Assembly: GCA_002448875.1 (NCBI GenBank)
Contig: DKAS01000228.1
Coordinates: 1 to 15,973, forward strand
Source: Proteobacteria bacterium UBA6920
Lineage (GTDB): Bacteria; Pseudomonadota; Gammaproteobacteria; SG8-11
Direction: 5' to 3'
DNA length: 15,973 bases
A program made the translations under genes and the position numbers. Shown in pieces: positions 7,145 to 14,185 of the stretch. Numbering within the stretch: position 1 is the stretch's first letter; the number at the start of each line of letters is the position of its first letter. The notes below the pieces were generated by a model. It searched no databases. It was given only the letters and a program-made list of their open reading frames with translations, and was not told the DNA's origin.

Positions 7145-8614
7145 ATGGAGAAACCAATCCGTTCAGTGGTGATCATCGGCGGCGGTGTGTCCGGCCTGGT
7201 CGCCGCCGCCGCGCTCGCGCAGCGCGGCCTGCGGATACGCTTGCTGGAAACCAACCCCAGGCTGGGCGGTTGTTGCGCGCAGAGCGCACAAGACGGCTTC
7301 AGCTTCAACGACGGCCCGCTGTTCCTGGCCATGCCGCAGATGCTGGATGCCGTTTTCACCGGTCTCGGCCTGAACCGGAGCACCGCCCTGCCCCTGCGTC
7401 GCATCACCGCCAACCAAACCATCAATCTGCCGGACGATACCTCGGTGATTTTCGCCGACGGTTTGGATGTAAAGATATATCACCATGACCAGCCGCAAGC
7501 GATGGCGGGGAATATCGCCGACCTGCAAGCGCTGACCCGCAAATGGGAACCGGTGCTGGACCTGTTCGCCACTGATATTCTGCTGCATCCCTTCTCCCTG
7601 TGGCGCTTCCTGGTGAAAGGCTGGAAGCACCTGGGAAAACTGCGCGGCAGTGCCGCCACGGAACTGCAGCGCATGATTCCCGACCGGGCTTTGCGTTCCG
7701 CGCTGTCGGCAGGCCTGCTGTACACAGGCTTGCCGCCGGAGCGAATACCGGTGATCTCCCTGCTGGGCGCGGTCTCGATGTTACGTGACGGCTTCTTCTT
7801 GCCAGAGGGCGGCATGGGGCGCATCGCGGACGTGCTGGCCGATACGGCGCGGACTCGCGGCGCCATCATCGATTGCGCCACGCCGGTTGGAAAAATTGTG
7901 CTGGCCGGCGGCGCGGTGCGCGGGGTCACCCTGGAAAACGGCGAACTTATCGAGGCCGATGCGGTGTTGTCCACGGTCAGTGGTATGCATACCTACGGCG
8001 CCTTGCTCGATCCGGCGGCGGTCCCGGCGGCCATGCAGAGAAAAACCGCGCATGCACCCCTGTCCCATCAGGCGCTGGGCGTGCAACTGGGACTGGCCAA
8101 TAATGTGGCCGACGGTCCCGGCCGCATCAGCTACTACAACGGCGTAGTCGACTGGATGGAAACTCAGGGCCGGACGCTGAAATATCGCGGCGGTGAAATC
8201 AAATCGCTGCACTATTTCGTGCCCACCGTCACCCTGCCGCAATTGGCGCCGGCCGGTGGCAGCACCATCGAGTGCTTTCTTGCCATCGACCACAGCCTGC
8301 CGGTCGACGACTGGAGCGAAGGTCGGCGGGACGAGCTGACCGACCGCGTCATCGCAGCCCTGGCGCGCAGACACCGGCTGGACATCGTAACCCAACGGGT
8401 GCGCAGCCCCCGGGAGTTTCGCGAGCAATTGCATCTTTACCAGGGCGCGCTCTACGGATTGTCTCCCACCGCCGACCCGCGGGCGCTGTTCCCCAGCCGG
8501 TCCGCCCTGCCCGGCCTCTATCTGGCGGGGCAGACCACCTACCCCGGCTTTGGCGTGGCATCGGCCTGCATGAGCGGGCTGTTCGCAGCGGACATTATTA
8601 GTCCAGCCGCCTGA
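7145..8614 (+). CDS. Phytoene desaturase-family (CrtI/CrtD-like) FAD-dependent oxidoreductase (489 aa)
   Basis: The N-terminus carries the dinucleotide-binding motif VVIIGGGVSGLVAAAAL (residues 8-24), with the ribose-binding acid E35 in RLLETNPRLGG. The C-terminus has the FAD-contacting signature GLYLAGQTTYPGFGVASACMSGLFAADII, which corresponds to the conserved C-terminal block of CrtI-type desaturases and the related all-trans-retinol saturases. Length (489) is normal for the family. Members oxidise or saturate polyenes such as phytoene or carotenoid intermediates, using FAD, usually at the membrane surface. A good ribosome site (AAGGA) lies about 9 bases before the ATG. No carotenoid synthesis genes are in view, and the flanking genes are on the other strand or separated by over 300 bases, so it seems to be a single-gene unit. 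The substrate is unknown and need not be a carotenoid. Confidence 0.88.
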   Translation: MEKPIRSVVIIGGGVSGLVAAAALAQRGLRIRLLETNPRLGGCCAQSAQDGFSFNDGPLFLAMPQMLDAVFTGLGLNRSTALPLRRITANQTINLPDDTSVIFADGLDVKIYHHDQPQAMAGNIADLQALTRKWEPVLDLFATDILLHPFSLWRFLVKGWKHLGKLRGSAATELQRMIPDRALRSALSAGLLYTGLPPERIPVISLLGAVSMLRDGFFLPEGGMGRIADVLADTARTRGAIIDCATPVGKIVLAGGAVRGVTLENGELIEADAVLSTVSGMHTYGALLDPAAVPAAMQRKTAHAPLSHQALGVQLGLANNVADGPGRISYYNGVVDWMETQGRTLKYRGGEIKSLHYFVPTVTLPQLAPAGGSTIECFLAIDHSLPVDDWSEGRRDELTDRVIAALARRHRLDIVTQRVRSPREFREQLHLYQGALYGLSPTADPRALFPSRSALPGLYLAGQTTYPGFGVASACMSGLFAADIISPAA

Positions 8615-8826
8615 CAAGAAATGCATTGATTGCCCTTGCCCGGCCAGACGATCACAATCGCGACAGGGTCATGCGGGAGCGGCTTGATCCGGCCCGGAAG
8701 CGGAATATTGTGCAGACGATGCAAAAGATCATTGCCAGCCAGGACGTTGTGTCTTGGCGAGAGCCGTTGGCGTTTTTCAGATCCAAGCCGGCTGTTGATG
8801 ACTTAATTTCCTCATCCACTGGTTTG

Positions 8827-8865
8827 ACCATGGGTGTCGGCGCAGAAGCGCCTTGTCACCATGGT
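8827..8865. promoter_or_regulatory. Long interrupted hairpin/dyad just upstream of a promoter
   Basis: Outer arms ACCATGGGTG and CACCATGGT pair over nine positions with one bulged G. Inside, GGCGC and GCGCC pair around an AGAA loop. It ends seven bases before the -35 element at 8873. No T run follows, so it is either a factor binding site (two CCATGG cores 28 bases apart, centre to centre) or the terminator stem of the preceding oxidoreductase gene. Confidence 0.5.
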
Positions 8866-8872
8866 TTAAGAC

Positions 8873-8901
8873 TTGAAATACCCGCACCAGTTAACTATAG
8901 T
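8873..8901 (+). promoter_or_regulatory. Sigma70-type promoter for the beta-barrel gene pair
   Basis: -35 TTGAAA (8873-8878), a 17-base spacer and -10 TATAGT (8896-8901). Each hexamer matches the consensus at five of six positions. Transcription would start near 8908, leaving a leader of about 30 bases before the start codon at 8939. Confidence 0.7.
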
Positions 8902-8938
8902 GCGAAAAAATGCGTTTCTCGGCCGAAAATGACTGGAA

Positions 8939-9649
8939 GTGAAAATAATAACTAAGTGCTTGTACCTGGTGGGGGTCTTTTCCTGGATTTGCGCGCTGTC
9001 CACCGCCAGCACCGCTATGGCTGGCGAAGTGGAATCGTCATTGTCGAGCGCGTCCATGCTGGCCGGCTTACCCGGTTTTGGCGCACCCGCTGTGCCGGTC
9101 GTGCCACGTCCGCTTCTGCCTCCCGTCCTGGTTCCACAAGTCTACGGCCCGTGGGTTCCCTGGGCGCCCTTTCGTCATTTCGGCTTCAAGAACGGCACCA
9201 TGATTTCCCCGATCGACCACAACACCACCCGGCCTGCTTCCGGTTTCATGGCCAGTGGACGCATCCATGCGGGCCCGCTCTCGGTCGCCGCGTTCGAAAT
9301 GGAGCTGATGAGCACCCACGACGGCGGCTTGTCCCCGGACACCGGCGCCGATTTATGGAATGCCACTCTGGTCGGATTTTATGCGGCCTTTCGCGCCGGC
9401 GAAACGATTTACAGCAAATTGAAATTCGGCTGGCGCTGGCGCCACATCGATGCCGCGGAGCCCTATGCGAGTTATGGCGGACACTCACATACCACCATGT
9501 ATTTTCCCGGGGTCAATCATCTCGACTGGAGCACCGTACCTGTCGCCCTGGCCCTGGGGTGGCGGGTTGGGCGCCATGATGTCATGGAAGCGGAAATAAA
9601 TTATGTGGATGACGACTTGTACTTATTCAGCGTTGCGTACATTTTTTAA
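8939..9649 (+). CDS. Exported beta-barrel-type outer membrane protein with Pro-rich N-terminal segment (236 aa)
   Basis: The GTG start at 8939 gives a clean Sec signal (MKIITKCLYLVGVFSWICAL, cleavage after AMA at about residue 28). The mature protein opens with a Pro-rich stretch at about 46-77 containing ten prolines (VPVVPRPLLPPVLVP and GPWVPWAP). It continues as amphipathic alternating strands (MASGRIHAGPLSVAAFEMEL, KLKFGWRWRHI, TVPVALALGWRV) and ends LYLFSVAYIF. A terminal Phe after alternating aromatic residues is the usual assembly signal for outer membrane barrels. It shares a promoter with the next gene, 15 bases downstream. The start is the least certain point: the GGAA upstream nearly touches the GTG, but no better start preserves the signal peptide. 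I do not recognise the family. A small 8- to 10-strand barrel is the best guess. Confidence 0.75.
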   Translation: MKIITKCLYLVGVFSWICALSTASTAMAGEVESSLSSASMLAGLPGFGAPAVPVVPRPLLPPVLVPQVYGPWVPWAPFRHFGFKNGTMISPIDHNTTRPASGFMASGRIHAGPLSVAAFEMELMSTHDGGLSPDTGADLWNATLVGFYAAFRAGETIYSKLKFGWRWRHIDAAEPYASYGGHSHTTMYFPGVNHLDWSTVPVALALGWRVGRHDVMEAEINYVDDDLYLFSVAYIF

Positions 9650-9664
9650 TAGAAGAGGAATACC

Positions 9665-10306
9665 ATGCAAAACTCCAGACTAAGCGCACACCATCTCTCT
9701 CTAGCGCTTTCAACCGCGTTTCTCATTTTCTTCACCGGTCCGGCCAACGCCCTGCCCGGGGTGGACAGCGACATATTCCATCATGGCCTGACCCTGTACG
9801 GCGGTTACGAAACCGGAGGCGGCGAGCTCAATAACGGGGTGCTGGCAGGTGACGGGGTTTCGATACATCTGGGCGAATTCGTGCGCTTTCGCACCGGCGC
9901 AAGCCATATGCGCATGCATTTGTCACTTGGTTACCGCAGCAACGATGACAAGGGCGAGAACAGTCTTGGTGGCAGCGTAAAAACCTCGATGACCGTCCTG
10001 CCCGTGGATTTTCTTGTGCATTTCAATCGTGGCGGATTCAATATTGGCGGCGGCGTCACCTATCATCTGCTGCCCACCTACTCGGAAGAAACCGCCCTGG
10101 GCACGGAGGAAGTGAACTTCAACAGTCAACTGGGGTATGTCCTTTCCGTTGAATTCGTGGGTCATAGAGAGTTCATGCTCGGCATGCGTTACAACTACAT
10201 CAAGTACACCCCTGAGGACGGAAGCTTCACCCGGGGTGATACCGGCGAAACTTTGCAGGAAATAGACGGCAGCAACGTGGGTATCTATATCGGTTTGTAT
10301 CTGTAA
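9665..10306 (+). CDS. Exported small beta-barrel outer membrane protein (213 aa)
   Basis: The signal peptide ends at about residue 29 (TGPANA before LPGVDSD). The mature 184 residues show alternating amphipathic strands (HHGLTLYGGYETGGG, RMHLSLGYRS, FNIGGGVTYHLL, NSQLGYVLSVEF, EFMLGMRYNYIKY) joined by polar loops. It ends SNVGIYIGLYL, a barrel-like last strand ending in Leu, not Phe. This resembles the OmpA/OmpW-like eight-strand barrel class in size and pattern, but no specific family is recognised. An excellent ribosome site (AGAGGAA, about 5 bases before the ATG) starts it 15 bases after the preceding barrel gene, so the two should be made together from the promoter at 8873-8901. They may be separate barrels or partners. 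Confidence 0.8.
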   Translation: MQNSRLSAHHLSLALSTAFLIFFTGPANALPGVDSDIFHHGLTLYGGYETGGGELNNGVLAGDGVSIHLGEFVRFRTGASHMRMHLSLGYRSNDDKGENSLGGSVKTSMTVLPVDFLVHFNRGGFNIGGGVTYHLLPTYSEETALGTEEVNFNSQLGYVLSVEFVGHREFMLGMRYNYIKYTPEDGSFTRGDTGETLQEIDGSNVGIYIGLYL

Positions 10307-10342
10307 AGACAATCCGGAACACACGGCGTTGTGCCTCGCAAA

Positions 10343-10377
10343 CGCCGGTGGACGATCGGCCCGACCGCCCACCGGCG
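10343..10377. terminator. Strong GC hairpin after the barrel pair (possible terminator without T run)
   Basis: Nine-base arms CGCCGGTGG (10343-10351) and CCACCGGCG (10369-10377) pair perfectly. The interior pairs further with two mismatches around a three-base loop. It lies 36 bases after the stop of the 213-residue barrel gene. No T run follows on either strand, so intrinsic termination is uncertain: it could instead protect the transcript 3' end. Confidence 0.4.
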
Positions 10378-10418
10378 CTTGATCCCCCGCCCATTCTATA
10401 GCATAGTCACCACCTGAT

Positions 10419-10967
10419 ATGGCAAAAAAATCAACCCTGAAGCGATACATCGCCCTGTTTCGGGGCATCAATGTCGGCGGCAGAAACAGCGTGCCGATGC
10501 AGGCACTCGTCCGCATTTTCCAGGACCAGGGCTACACGGGCATCGCCACTTATATTCAAAGCGGCAATGTCGTGTTCAATGCCGCCGGGGAGTCGCCGGC
10601 TATCAGCGAGAAGATCCGCAAGGCGTTATTGACCACCCATGGCGTAGACGCTTCGGTGGTACTCCTGGATGCGCAGACCTTGACCGCCGCCGTGGACGGC
10701 AACCCCTATCCGCGCGACACCGGCAAAGCCCTGCACTTTTTCTTTCTCGAACGCGCAGCCGACCAACCAAATCTGGCACGCCTGGACGAACTCAAGTCAC
10801 CAAGCGAACGCTTTCAACTCACTACCAGGGTATTTTATCTGTACGCTCCGGACGGCATCGGTCGATCAAAACTGGCCACCAGCGTGGAGAAATGCCTGGG
10901 CGTACCGGTCACGGCGCGCAACTGGAATACCGTGACCAAGCTGCAACAGATGGTCAATGCGCCATGA
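10419..10967 (+). CDS. DUF1697 domain protein (182 aa)
   Basis: The family is clear from its conserved blocks: RYIALFRGINVGGRNSVPM near the start, GYTGIATYIQSGNVVF at about 38-53, the core LHFFFLE, then FYLYAPDGIGRSKL and VPVTARNWNTVTKLQQM at the end. Length fits the usual 170-185 residues, so it is complete. It has no signal peptide or membrane segment and should be cytosolic. The biochemical function of DUF1697 proteins is not established to my knowledge. There is almost no ribosome site before the ATG. A weak promoter candidate (TTGATC at 10379, 17-base spacer, CATAGT at 10402) would give a near-leaderless transcript. It stands alone, convergent with the diguanylate cyclase gene. Confidence 0.9.
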   Translation: MAKKSTLKRYIALFRGINVGGRNSVPMQALVRIFQDQGYTGIATYIQSGNVVFNAAGESPAISEKIRKALLTTHGVDASVVLLDAQTLTAAVDGNPYPRDTGKALHFFFLERAADQPNLARLDELKSPSERFQLTTRVFYLYAPDGIGRSKLATSVEKCLGVPVTARNWNTVTKLQQMVNAP

Positions 10968-11036
10968 TCGATCGCGACCCGCCGTTTCAGCCGGTGTTGA
11001 GCCGGGCCAGGCCGGCCTGCCACTCTATGAACCGAC

Positions 11037-11066
11037 GCCGCAGCAACAGCTACCCGCGGCTTTTTT
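11037..11066 (+). terminator. Candidate intrinsic terminator after the DUF1697 gene
   Basis: GCCGC (11037-11041) pairs with GCGGC (11056-11060), followed directly by six T. The stem is short and the loop is 14 bases, so this is moderate support only. It lies 69 bases after the DUF1697 stop codon. Confidence 0.45.
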
Positions 11067-11078
11067 GCCGGAGATTTT

Positions 11079-11126
11079 AAAAAAAACAGGAATGAAATAT
11101 TCAACAACTTCACGAAATTCACCCTG
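11079..11126 (-). terminator. Candidate terminator after the diguanylate cyclase gene
   Basis: On the minus strand an imperfect stem (CAGG/CCTG and TGAA/TTCA separated by a small internal loop) is followed by eight T (the A run at 11079-11086 on the plus strand). It lies 15 bases past the cyclase stop. The long loop makes it weak, but the T run is good. Confidence 0.35.
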
Positions 11127-11140
11127 ACAGGAAAATCTGC

Positions 11141-12286
11141 CTACACTCCCATCTCAGCAACACATACTTTATTTCTACCGCCTGACTTGGCCTGATACAG
11201 CGCCCGATCCGCATCTTTTATTAAGTAATCAATATCAAAATCGCCACAATGAGTCGCCACACCGAAACTGGAAGTCAATGCGATTGTATGCGACTCATAG
11301 TTAATTACCAGTTTTTCAATAGATTTACGAATACGCTCAGCCACCGCCAATGCATTGCCGCTGCTTGTTTCCGGCAACAGCAGTATGAATTCCTCGCCGC
11401 CAAGCCGGCAGCATACGTCGTAATTCCGTAACATTTCGGTTAGAACTTTTGCAAACTGCTTAAGCACGAAATCACCAGCGGCATGGCCGTAGAGATCGTT
11501 TACCCTTTTGAAGTAATCGATATCCGTAGTGATCGCGCTGATGCAGCGATTGTGTCGCTTCCCCATGGCGAGGATGATATTCAGAGATGCATCCATTCCT
11601 CGTCTATTAAGCAAACCGGTCAGCGGATCATTCAAGGCAAGCTCCGCAAGCATATGATGTTTATTTATTAGTACAGAGCTCAAAAATCCTATTCCCACCA
11701 GTATAAATCCGCAGGAACTGCCGACAAGTGACAGGTTATAGGCTGAATTGGGGTCGCCTGTGATTATGAGCTTATAGAGCTGAATGGGGGCGATACAAAG
11801 CACGATGAGCGACGCAAAACTTATAATGCCATAGCCGATATTATGTCTCTTTAAGGCGCTTTTTAAGGAAATTATAAATATAAATGGGTATGCAACCACG
11901 GTGTACGATGCGACGAAGCTGATACGATCTGTGTCGGTATCGAGAAGCAGGCTGAGGGCTGCAGCAAGCAGGTGAATGCCGCCTATGAGTAATATACGGG
12001 GTTTTCTCCGATCACATTCCGCAACGGCGAGCAACAGAAATAGACTAACGAGTACATAAAATACGACAGATACATTTAAGTCAATGTTGATATGCGCGGC
12101 ATCTCTAACCCAAAGAGCAAGCCAGCCTACCAGGCCAAGAATGAAATATATGTTATAGAAGACGAGATATGTGGCAGGTGCTTCGCTGCGGTTAATTACT
12201 CTGATAATTAACAGAAAAGCGACAATGGAAACGGCCATCAGAATAAATAATGCGGTCACATAAATCTGCAGGTCTGCTTCTATCAC
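11141..12286 (-). CDS. Membrane diguanylate cyclase (GGDEF family, GGEEF motif), 381 aa
   Basis: The N-terminal 205 residues carry about six to seven hydrophobic helices (for example 9-31, 39-60, 72-90, 98-115, 124-141, 150-170, 184-207), a membrane sensor with no recognised ligand domain. The C-terminal GGDEF domain is complete: DPLTGLLNRR at 220-229, DIDYFKRVND at 255-264 (metal and GTP contacts), the active loop GGEEF at 296-300, and ADRALYQAKSGGRN near the end. The product should make cyclic di-GMP from two GTP. The inhibitory site RNYD (287-290) lies exactly five residues before GGEEF, so feedback inhibition by product is expected. The start is GTG at 12286 with a modest ribosome site (GGTAGG). 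An extended -10-like TGCTATTTA at 12336-12328 could drive it. Base composition is more AT-rich than in genes to the left. Confidence 0.93.
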   Translation of the reverse strand: MIEADLQIYVTALFILMAVSIVAFLLIIRVINRSEAPATYLVFYNIYFILGLVGWLALWVRDAAHINIDLNVSVVFYVLVSLFLLLAVAECDRRKPRILLIGGIHLLAAALSLLLDTDTDRISFVASYTVVAYPFIFIISLKSALKRHNIGYGIISFASLIVLCIAPIQLYKLIITGDPNSAYNLSLVGSSCGFILVGIGFLSSVLINKHHMLAELALNDPLTGLLNRRGMDASLNIILAMGKRHNRCISAITTDIDYFKRVNDLYGHAAGDFVLKQFAKVLTEMLRNYDVCCRLGGEEFILLLPETSSGNALAVAERIRKSIEKLVINYESHTIALTSSFGVATHCGDFDIDYLIKDADRALYQAKSGGRNKVCVAEMGV

Positions 12287-12804
12287 CTAAGAACCTACCC
12301 ATCAAACGTGGACACAGTCGTTTTCTCTAAATAGCACCCGCAGCCCATCGGGAGCGCATAACCGAGATAAGAAAGACGCTGTTGGCGTTCGCAATATTTT
12401 TCAATGTATTCGAAGGCACCAGGCCTTGCGCCATCAAAGCCAGCGCTTGCCTACTATAATATAACCATTGCCAGAAACCCATTTCCGGTTGGATTTGCCG
12501 CTACCGAAACCACAATTCAGTATATTTTCACCAATACTGGTTTTGGGCGCGTGGCGCGCACCCGACCGGTAGCATTTGCCGATACGAGCACGCAGCTCCT
12601 TTATAATACGACCCGGTCATGCCCGGTTGCCAGGGCCTGGATGTGTCGTGGCAATTGTTGGGTGTGTTTCTCGTTTGGTTCGGCCTGCCGGGAGGCGGCC
12701 GCGCCCTGGACGTCGGGTGACGACGACGATCCGGACATGACGTTTGGAGACGGTGATGCTTCTTACCGCATTTCCGCAAACGGCTCTCTGGAAGTCGATA
12801 TTTC

Positions 12805-12854
12805 CGCCCTCGGCCTGACGGCCTCGGTCGTCTAACTCAAACCTATTATTTCGT
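12805..12854 (+). repeat. 50-base direct repeat, copy 1
   Basis: It matches 15835-15884 at 44 of 50 positions without gaps, in the same orientation. The shared core begins CGCCCTCGGCCTG, continues with CGGCCTCGGTCGTC and ends with ACCTAT and TTCGT. The two copies are 3030 bases apart and bracket the two unassigned genes. Confidence 0.85.
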
Positions 12855-12927
12855 GCGCTGTTGTTGCGGTTTTCAAGCCTGGCATGCACCAGGCGCTTCG
12901 CTTGTGTTTGCCACCAGCTTGTTAGAA
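12830..12927 (-). repeat. attC-like imperfect palindrome after the 297-residue gene (tentative)
   Basis: On the minus strand, TTCTAAC (12927-12921) and GTTAGAC (12836-12830) form complementary ends 98 bases apart. The second fits the integron core GTTRRRY exactly, while the first misses RYYYAAC at one base. Inside are CAAAC/GTTTG arms and a perfect hairpin, GCCTGG and CCAGGC around CATGCA (12877-12894). It begins 32 bases after the stop of the minus-strand gene, as in an integron cassette. The inner L boxes are not properly spaced and no integrase is seen, so this is only a candidate. Confidence 0.3.
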
Positions 12928-12958
12928 AGAAATTTTTTCTGTGATAACCTTCGACCAC

Positions 12959-13852
12959 CTATTTGACGAAAGAATAGCCTAACTCCGCTGCTATCCACAA
13001 TTTTCCGTTGTTTGAATAATGAACCTTTTTATCAACGATATCTGTTCCGAAAACAAAACCAAGACTGAATCTCTGTTTAATTTGACCAACGAGGCCGCCA
13101 CCATAACTCACCCCCATGGCAGTACTCGAGGTGGATTGTCCCGACGCATCTTGTTCTTCTATTGTGATCGGGACTGTTCCACAAAATACTATTGCCTGCA
13201 AATCTACGCCAAGAAGAAATAGATCAGAATTAAATATATCTGATATAAAGTCGAACGGTCTGCGCACGCCGAAATATCCGCCAACGGTACTGGAACCAAG
13301 CAACTTAGGACTTGTTTGCTTTCTGCTTTTTAGCTTTGGAAAATACTTATACGGAACCGTTAGTGTGCCGTAAACAAATCCAAACCGCATAGGAGGTAGG
13401 CTGCTAAGTACGCTGTCCTTTATCATCACTACATCGTCTTCATTTATTGTCGCCACTTCTGCTGCCGACGTGGACGATGACGTTGTCTCGCCAGCGGATT
13501 CAGGTTTTGCGTTTTTGCATTCCTTGTGTGGTTTGTAGAGAGCTTCTACATAAAAAAGATTGTATGTTTTAGATTCATTAGCACCCTCTCTAAATTTTGC
13601 GGCACCTGTTCCTCTCAATTCCGCCCAATAGGGTATACACACCGCTTTAATTTCATAAGGATCTTTACCGGTGTCAACAATCCAAGCAGGAATATCTTGC
13701 TGGAAGAAAATTCTGTCCCCCCAGTAATTATCCTTTAGATCATCCAGTGACCCAGGATCTACGGTCGTGTTTACTGGTGATTCTCCGAAGGCGTTAGAAA
13801 CAAACACTGTAACTAATATCACAATTAGTGATAGTTTCGAGGATCGTTTCAT
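12959..13852 (-). CDS. Exported protein of unknown function, possibly beta-barrel-type (297 aa)
   Basis: A Sec signal (MKRSSKLSLIVILVTVFVSNAFG, cleavage at about residue 23) starts the protein. A good ribosome site (AAGGGAA, about 7 bases upstream) supports the ATG at 13852. The mature part begins with a polar domain containing WGDRIFFQQDIPAWIVD and AVCIPYWAELRGTGAAKF. A Ser/Thr-rich linker follows at about 117-131 (SAGETTSSSTSAAEV). The second half has Gly- and aromatic-rich strands (RFGFVYGTLTVPYKYF, GGYFGVRRPF, LFLLGVDLQAIVF, SYGGGLVGQIKQRFSLGFVFG) ending AAELGYSFVK, which suggests membrane or barrel strands. I do not recognise the family. Codon use is AT-richer than in the left half of the window, pointing to recent acquisition. 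It is divergent from the 375-residue membrane protein gene and followed at once by an attC-like segment. Confidence 0.75.
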   Translation of the reverse strand: MKRSSKLSLIVILVTVFVSNAFGESPVNTTVDPGSLDDLKDNYWGDRIFFQQDIPAWIVDTGKDPYEIKAVCIPYWAELRGTGAAKFREGANESKTYNLFYVEALYKPHKECKNAKPESAGETTSSSTSAAEVATINEDDVVMIKDSVLSSLPPMRFGFVYGTLTVPYKYFPKLKSRKQTSPKLLGSSTVGGYFGVRRPFDFISDIFNSDLFLLGVDLQAIVFCGTVPITIEEQDASGQSTSSTAMGVSYGGGLVGQIKQRFSLGFVFGTDIVDKKVHYSNNGKLWIAAELGYSFVK

Positions 13853-14185
13853 CGCAAATTCCCTTTTTTATTTGTTACTCCGAAAATACTCGTCAATTCA
13901 ATCCCGCCCTGTGTGGCACCTCACACAAGCAATTCGTCTAATAAAAATCTAGGCCAGGTTACCCGTATTTGCAAATCACCCAGCAAGAAACCGATGAAGA
14001 TATTCGGATATCCATACCATAAGACATTCCCCCTATACATATCCGACGGCAACTTAGCTGACATTAATGCAGCACTGTTTTCTGGGTGATTACCCAGTAG
14101 ATAGCTGAAAGAATGGCGCCTATACTTCAACTGGCAAGGAAGGTCGTTTCAGTCTCCGTATTCTACAAACCAGGGACCACGTCAT
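13853..14185. other. Divergent promoter region between two unassigned genes
   Basis: For the minus gene, TTGACG (minus strand, 13896-13891) is a good -35 but its 17-base-spaced -10 (AAATAA) is poor. For the plus gene no good pair is visible. A hairpin at 14082-14097 (CTGGGT, GATT, ACCCAG) may be an operator, and ATCACCCAG recurs in opposite orientation near 13975. Short frames at 13921-14130 (minus) and 14113-14337 (plus) lack ribosome sites and were not called. Confidence 0.4.

Larger units (their letters stand above)
8615..8938. other. Intergenic region with dyad and promoter; no gene supported
   Basis: A frame open at 8626-8955 was not called: its sequence does not look protein-like, it has no ribosome site and it runs into the next gene. 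The meaningful content lies in the right half: an imperfect dyad at 8827-8865 followed at once by a sigma70-type promoter at 8873-8901, both listed separately. Confidence 0.5.
12287..12958. other. Intergenic stretch holding repeat copy 1 and an attC-like fold; no sure gene
   Basis: One frame is open at 12404-12835 on the plus strand (143 residues). It has no ribosome site and its first two-thirds look random. Only its tail ([20 protein letters not shown] and SANGSLEVDISALGL) looks protein-like, and that tail runs into the 50-base repeat and stops inside the GTCTAAC core at 12830-12836. It may be the decayed end of an older gene. TATAAT strings at 12455-12460 and 12602-12607 lack a matching -35. 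Confidence 0.4.

Noticed and set aside
8626..8955. 109-residue plus-strand frame after the oxidoreductase gene
   Set aside because: It spans the dyad and promoter and overlaps the next gene, has no ribosome site, and its composition is unlike a protein.
12404..12835. 143-residue plus-strand frame in the gap after the diguanylate cyclase gene
   Set aside because: No ribosome site, random-looking first two-thirds, and an end formed by the repeat. Only the acidic tail is suggestive, perhaps a gene remnant. Kept in the gap description, not called.
13921..14130. 69-residue minus-strand frame between the two unassigned genes
   Set aside because: No ribosome site, and it occupies the region that must hold the divergent promoters.
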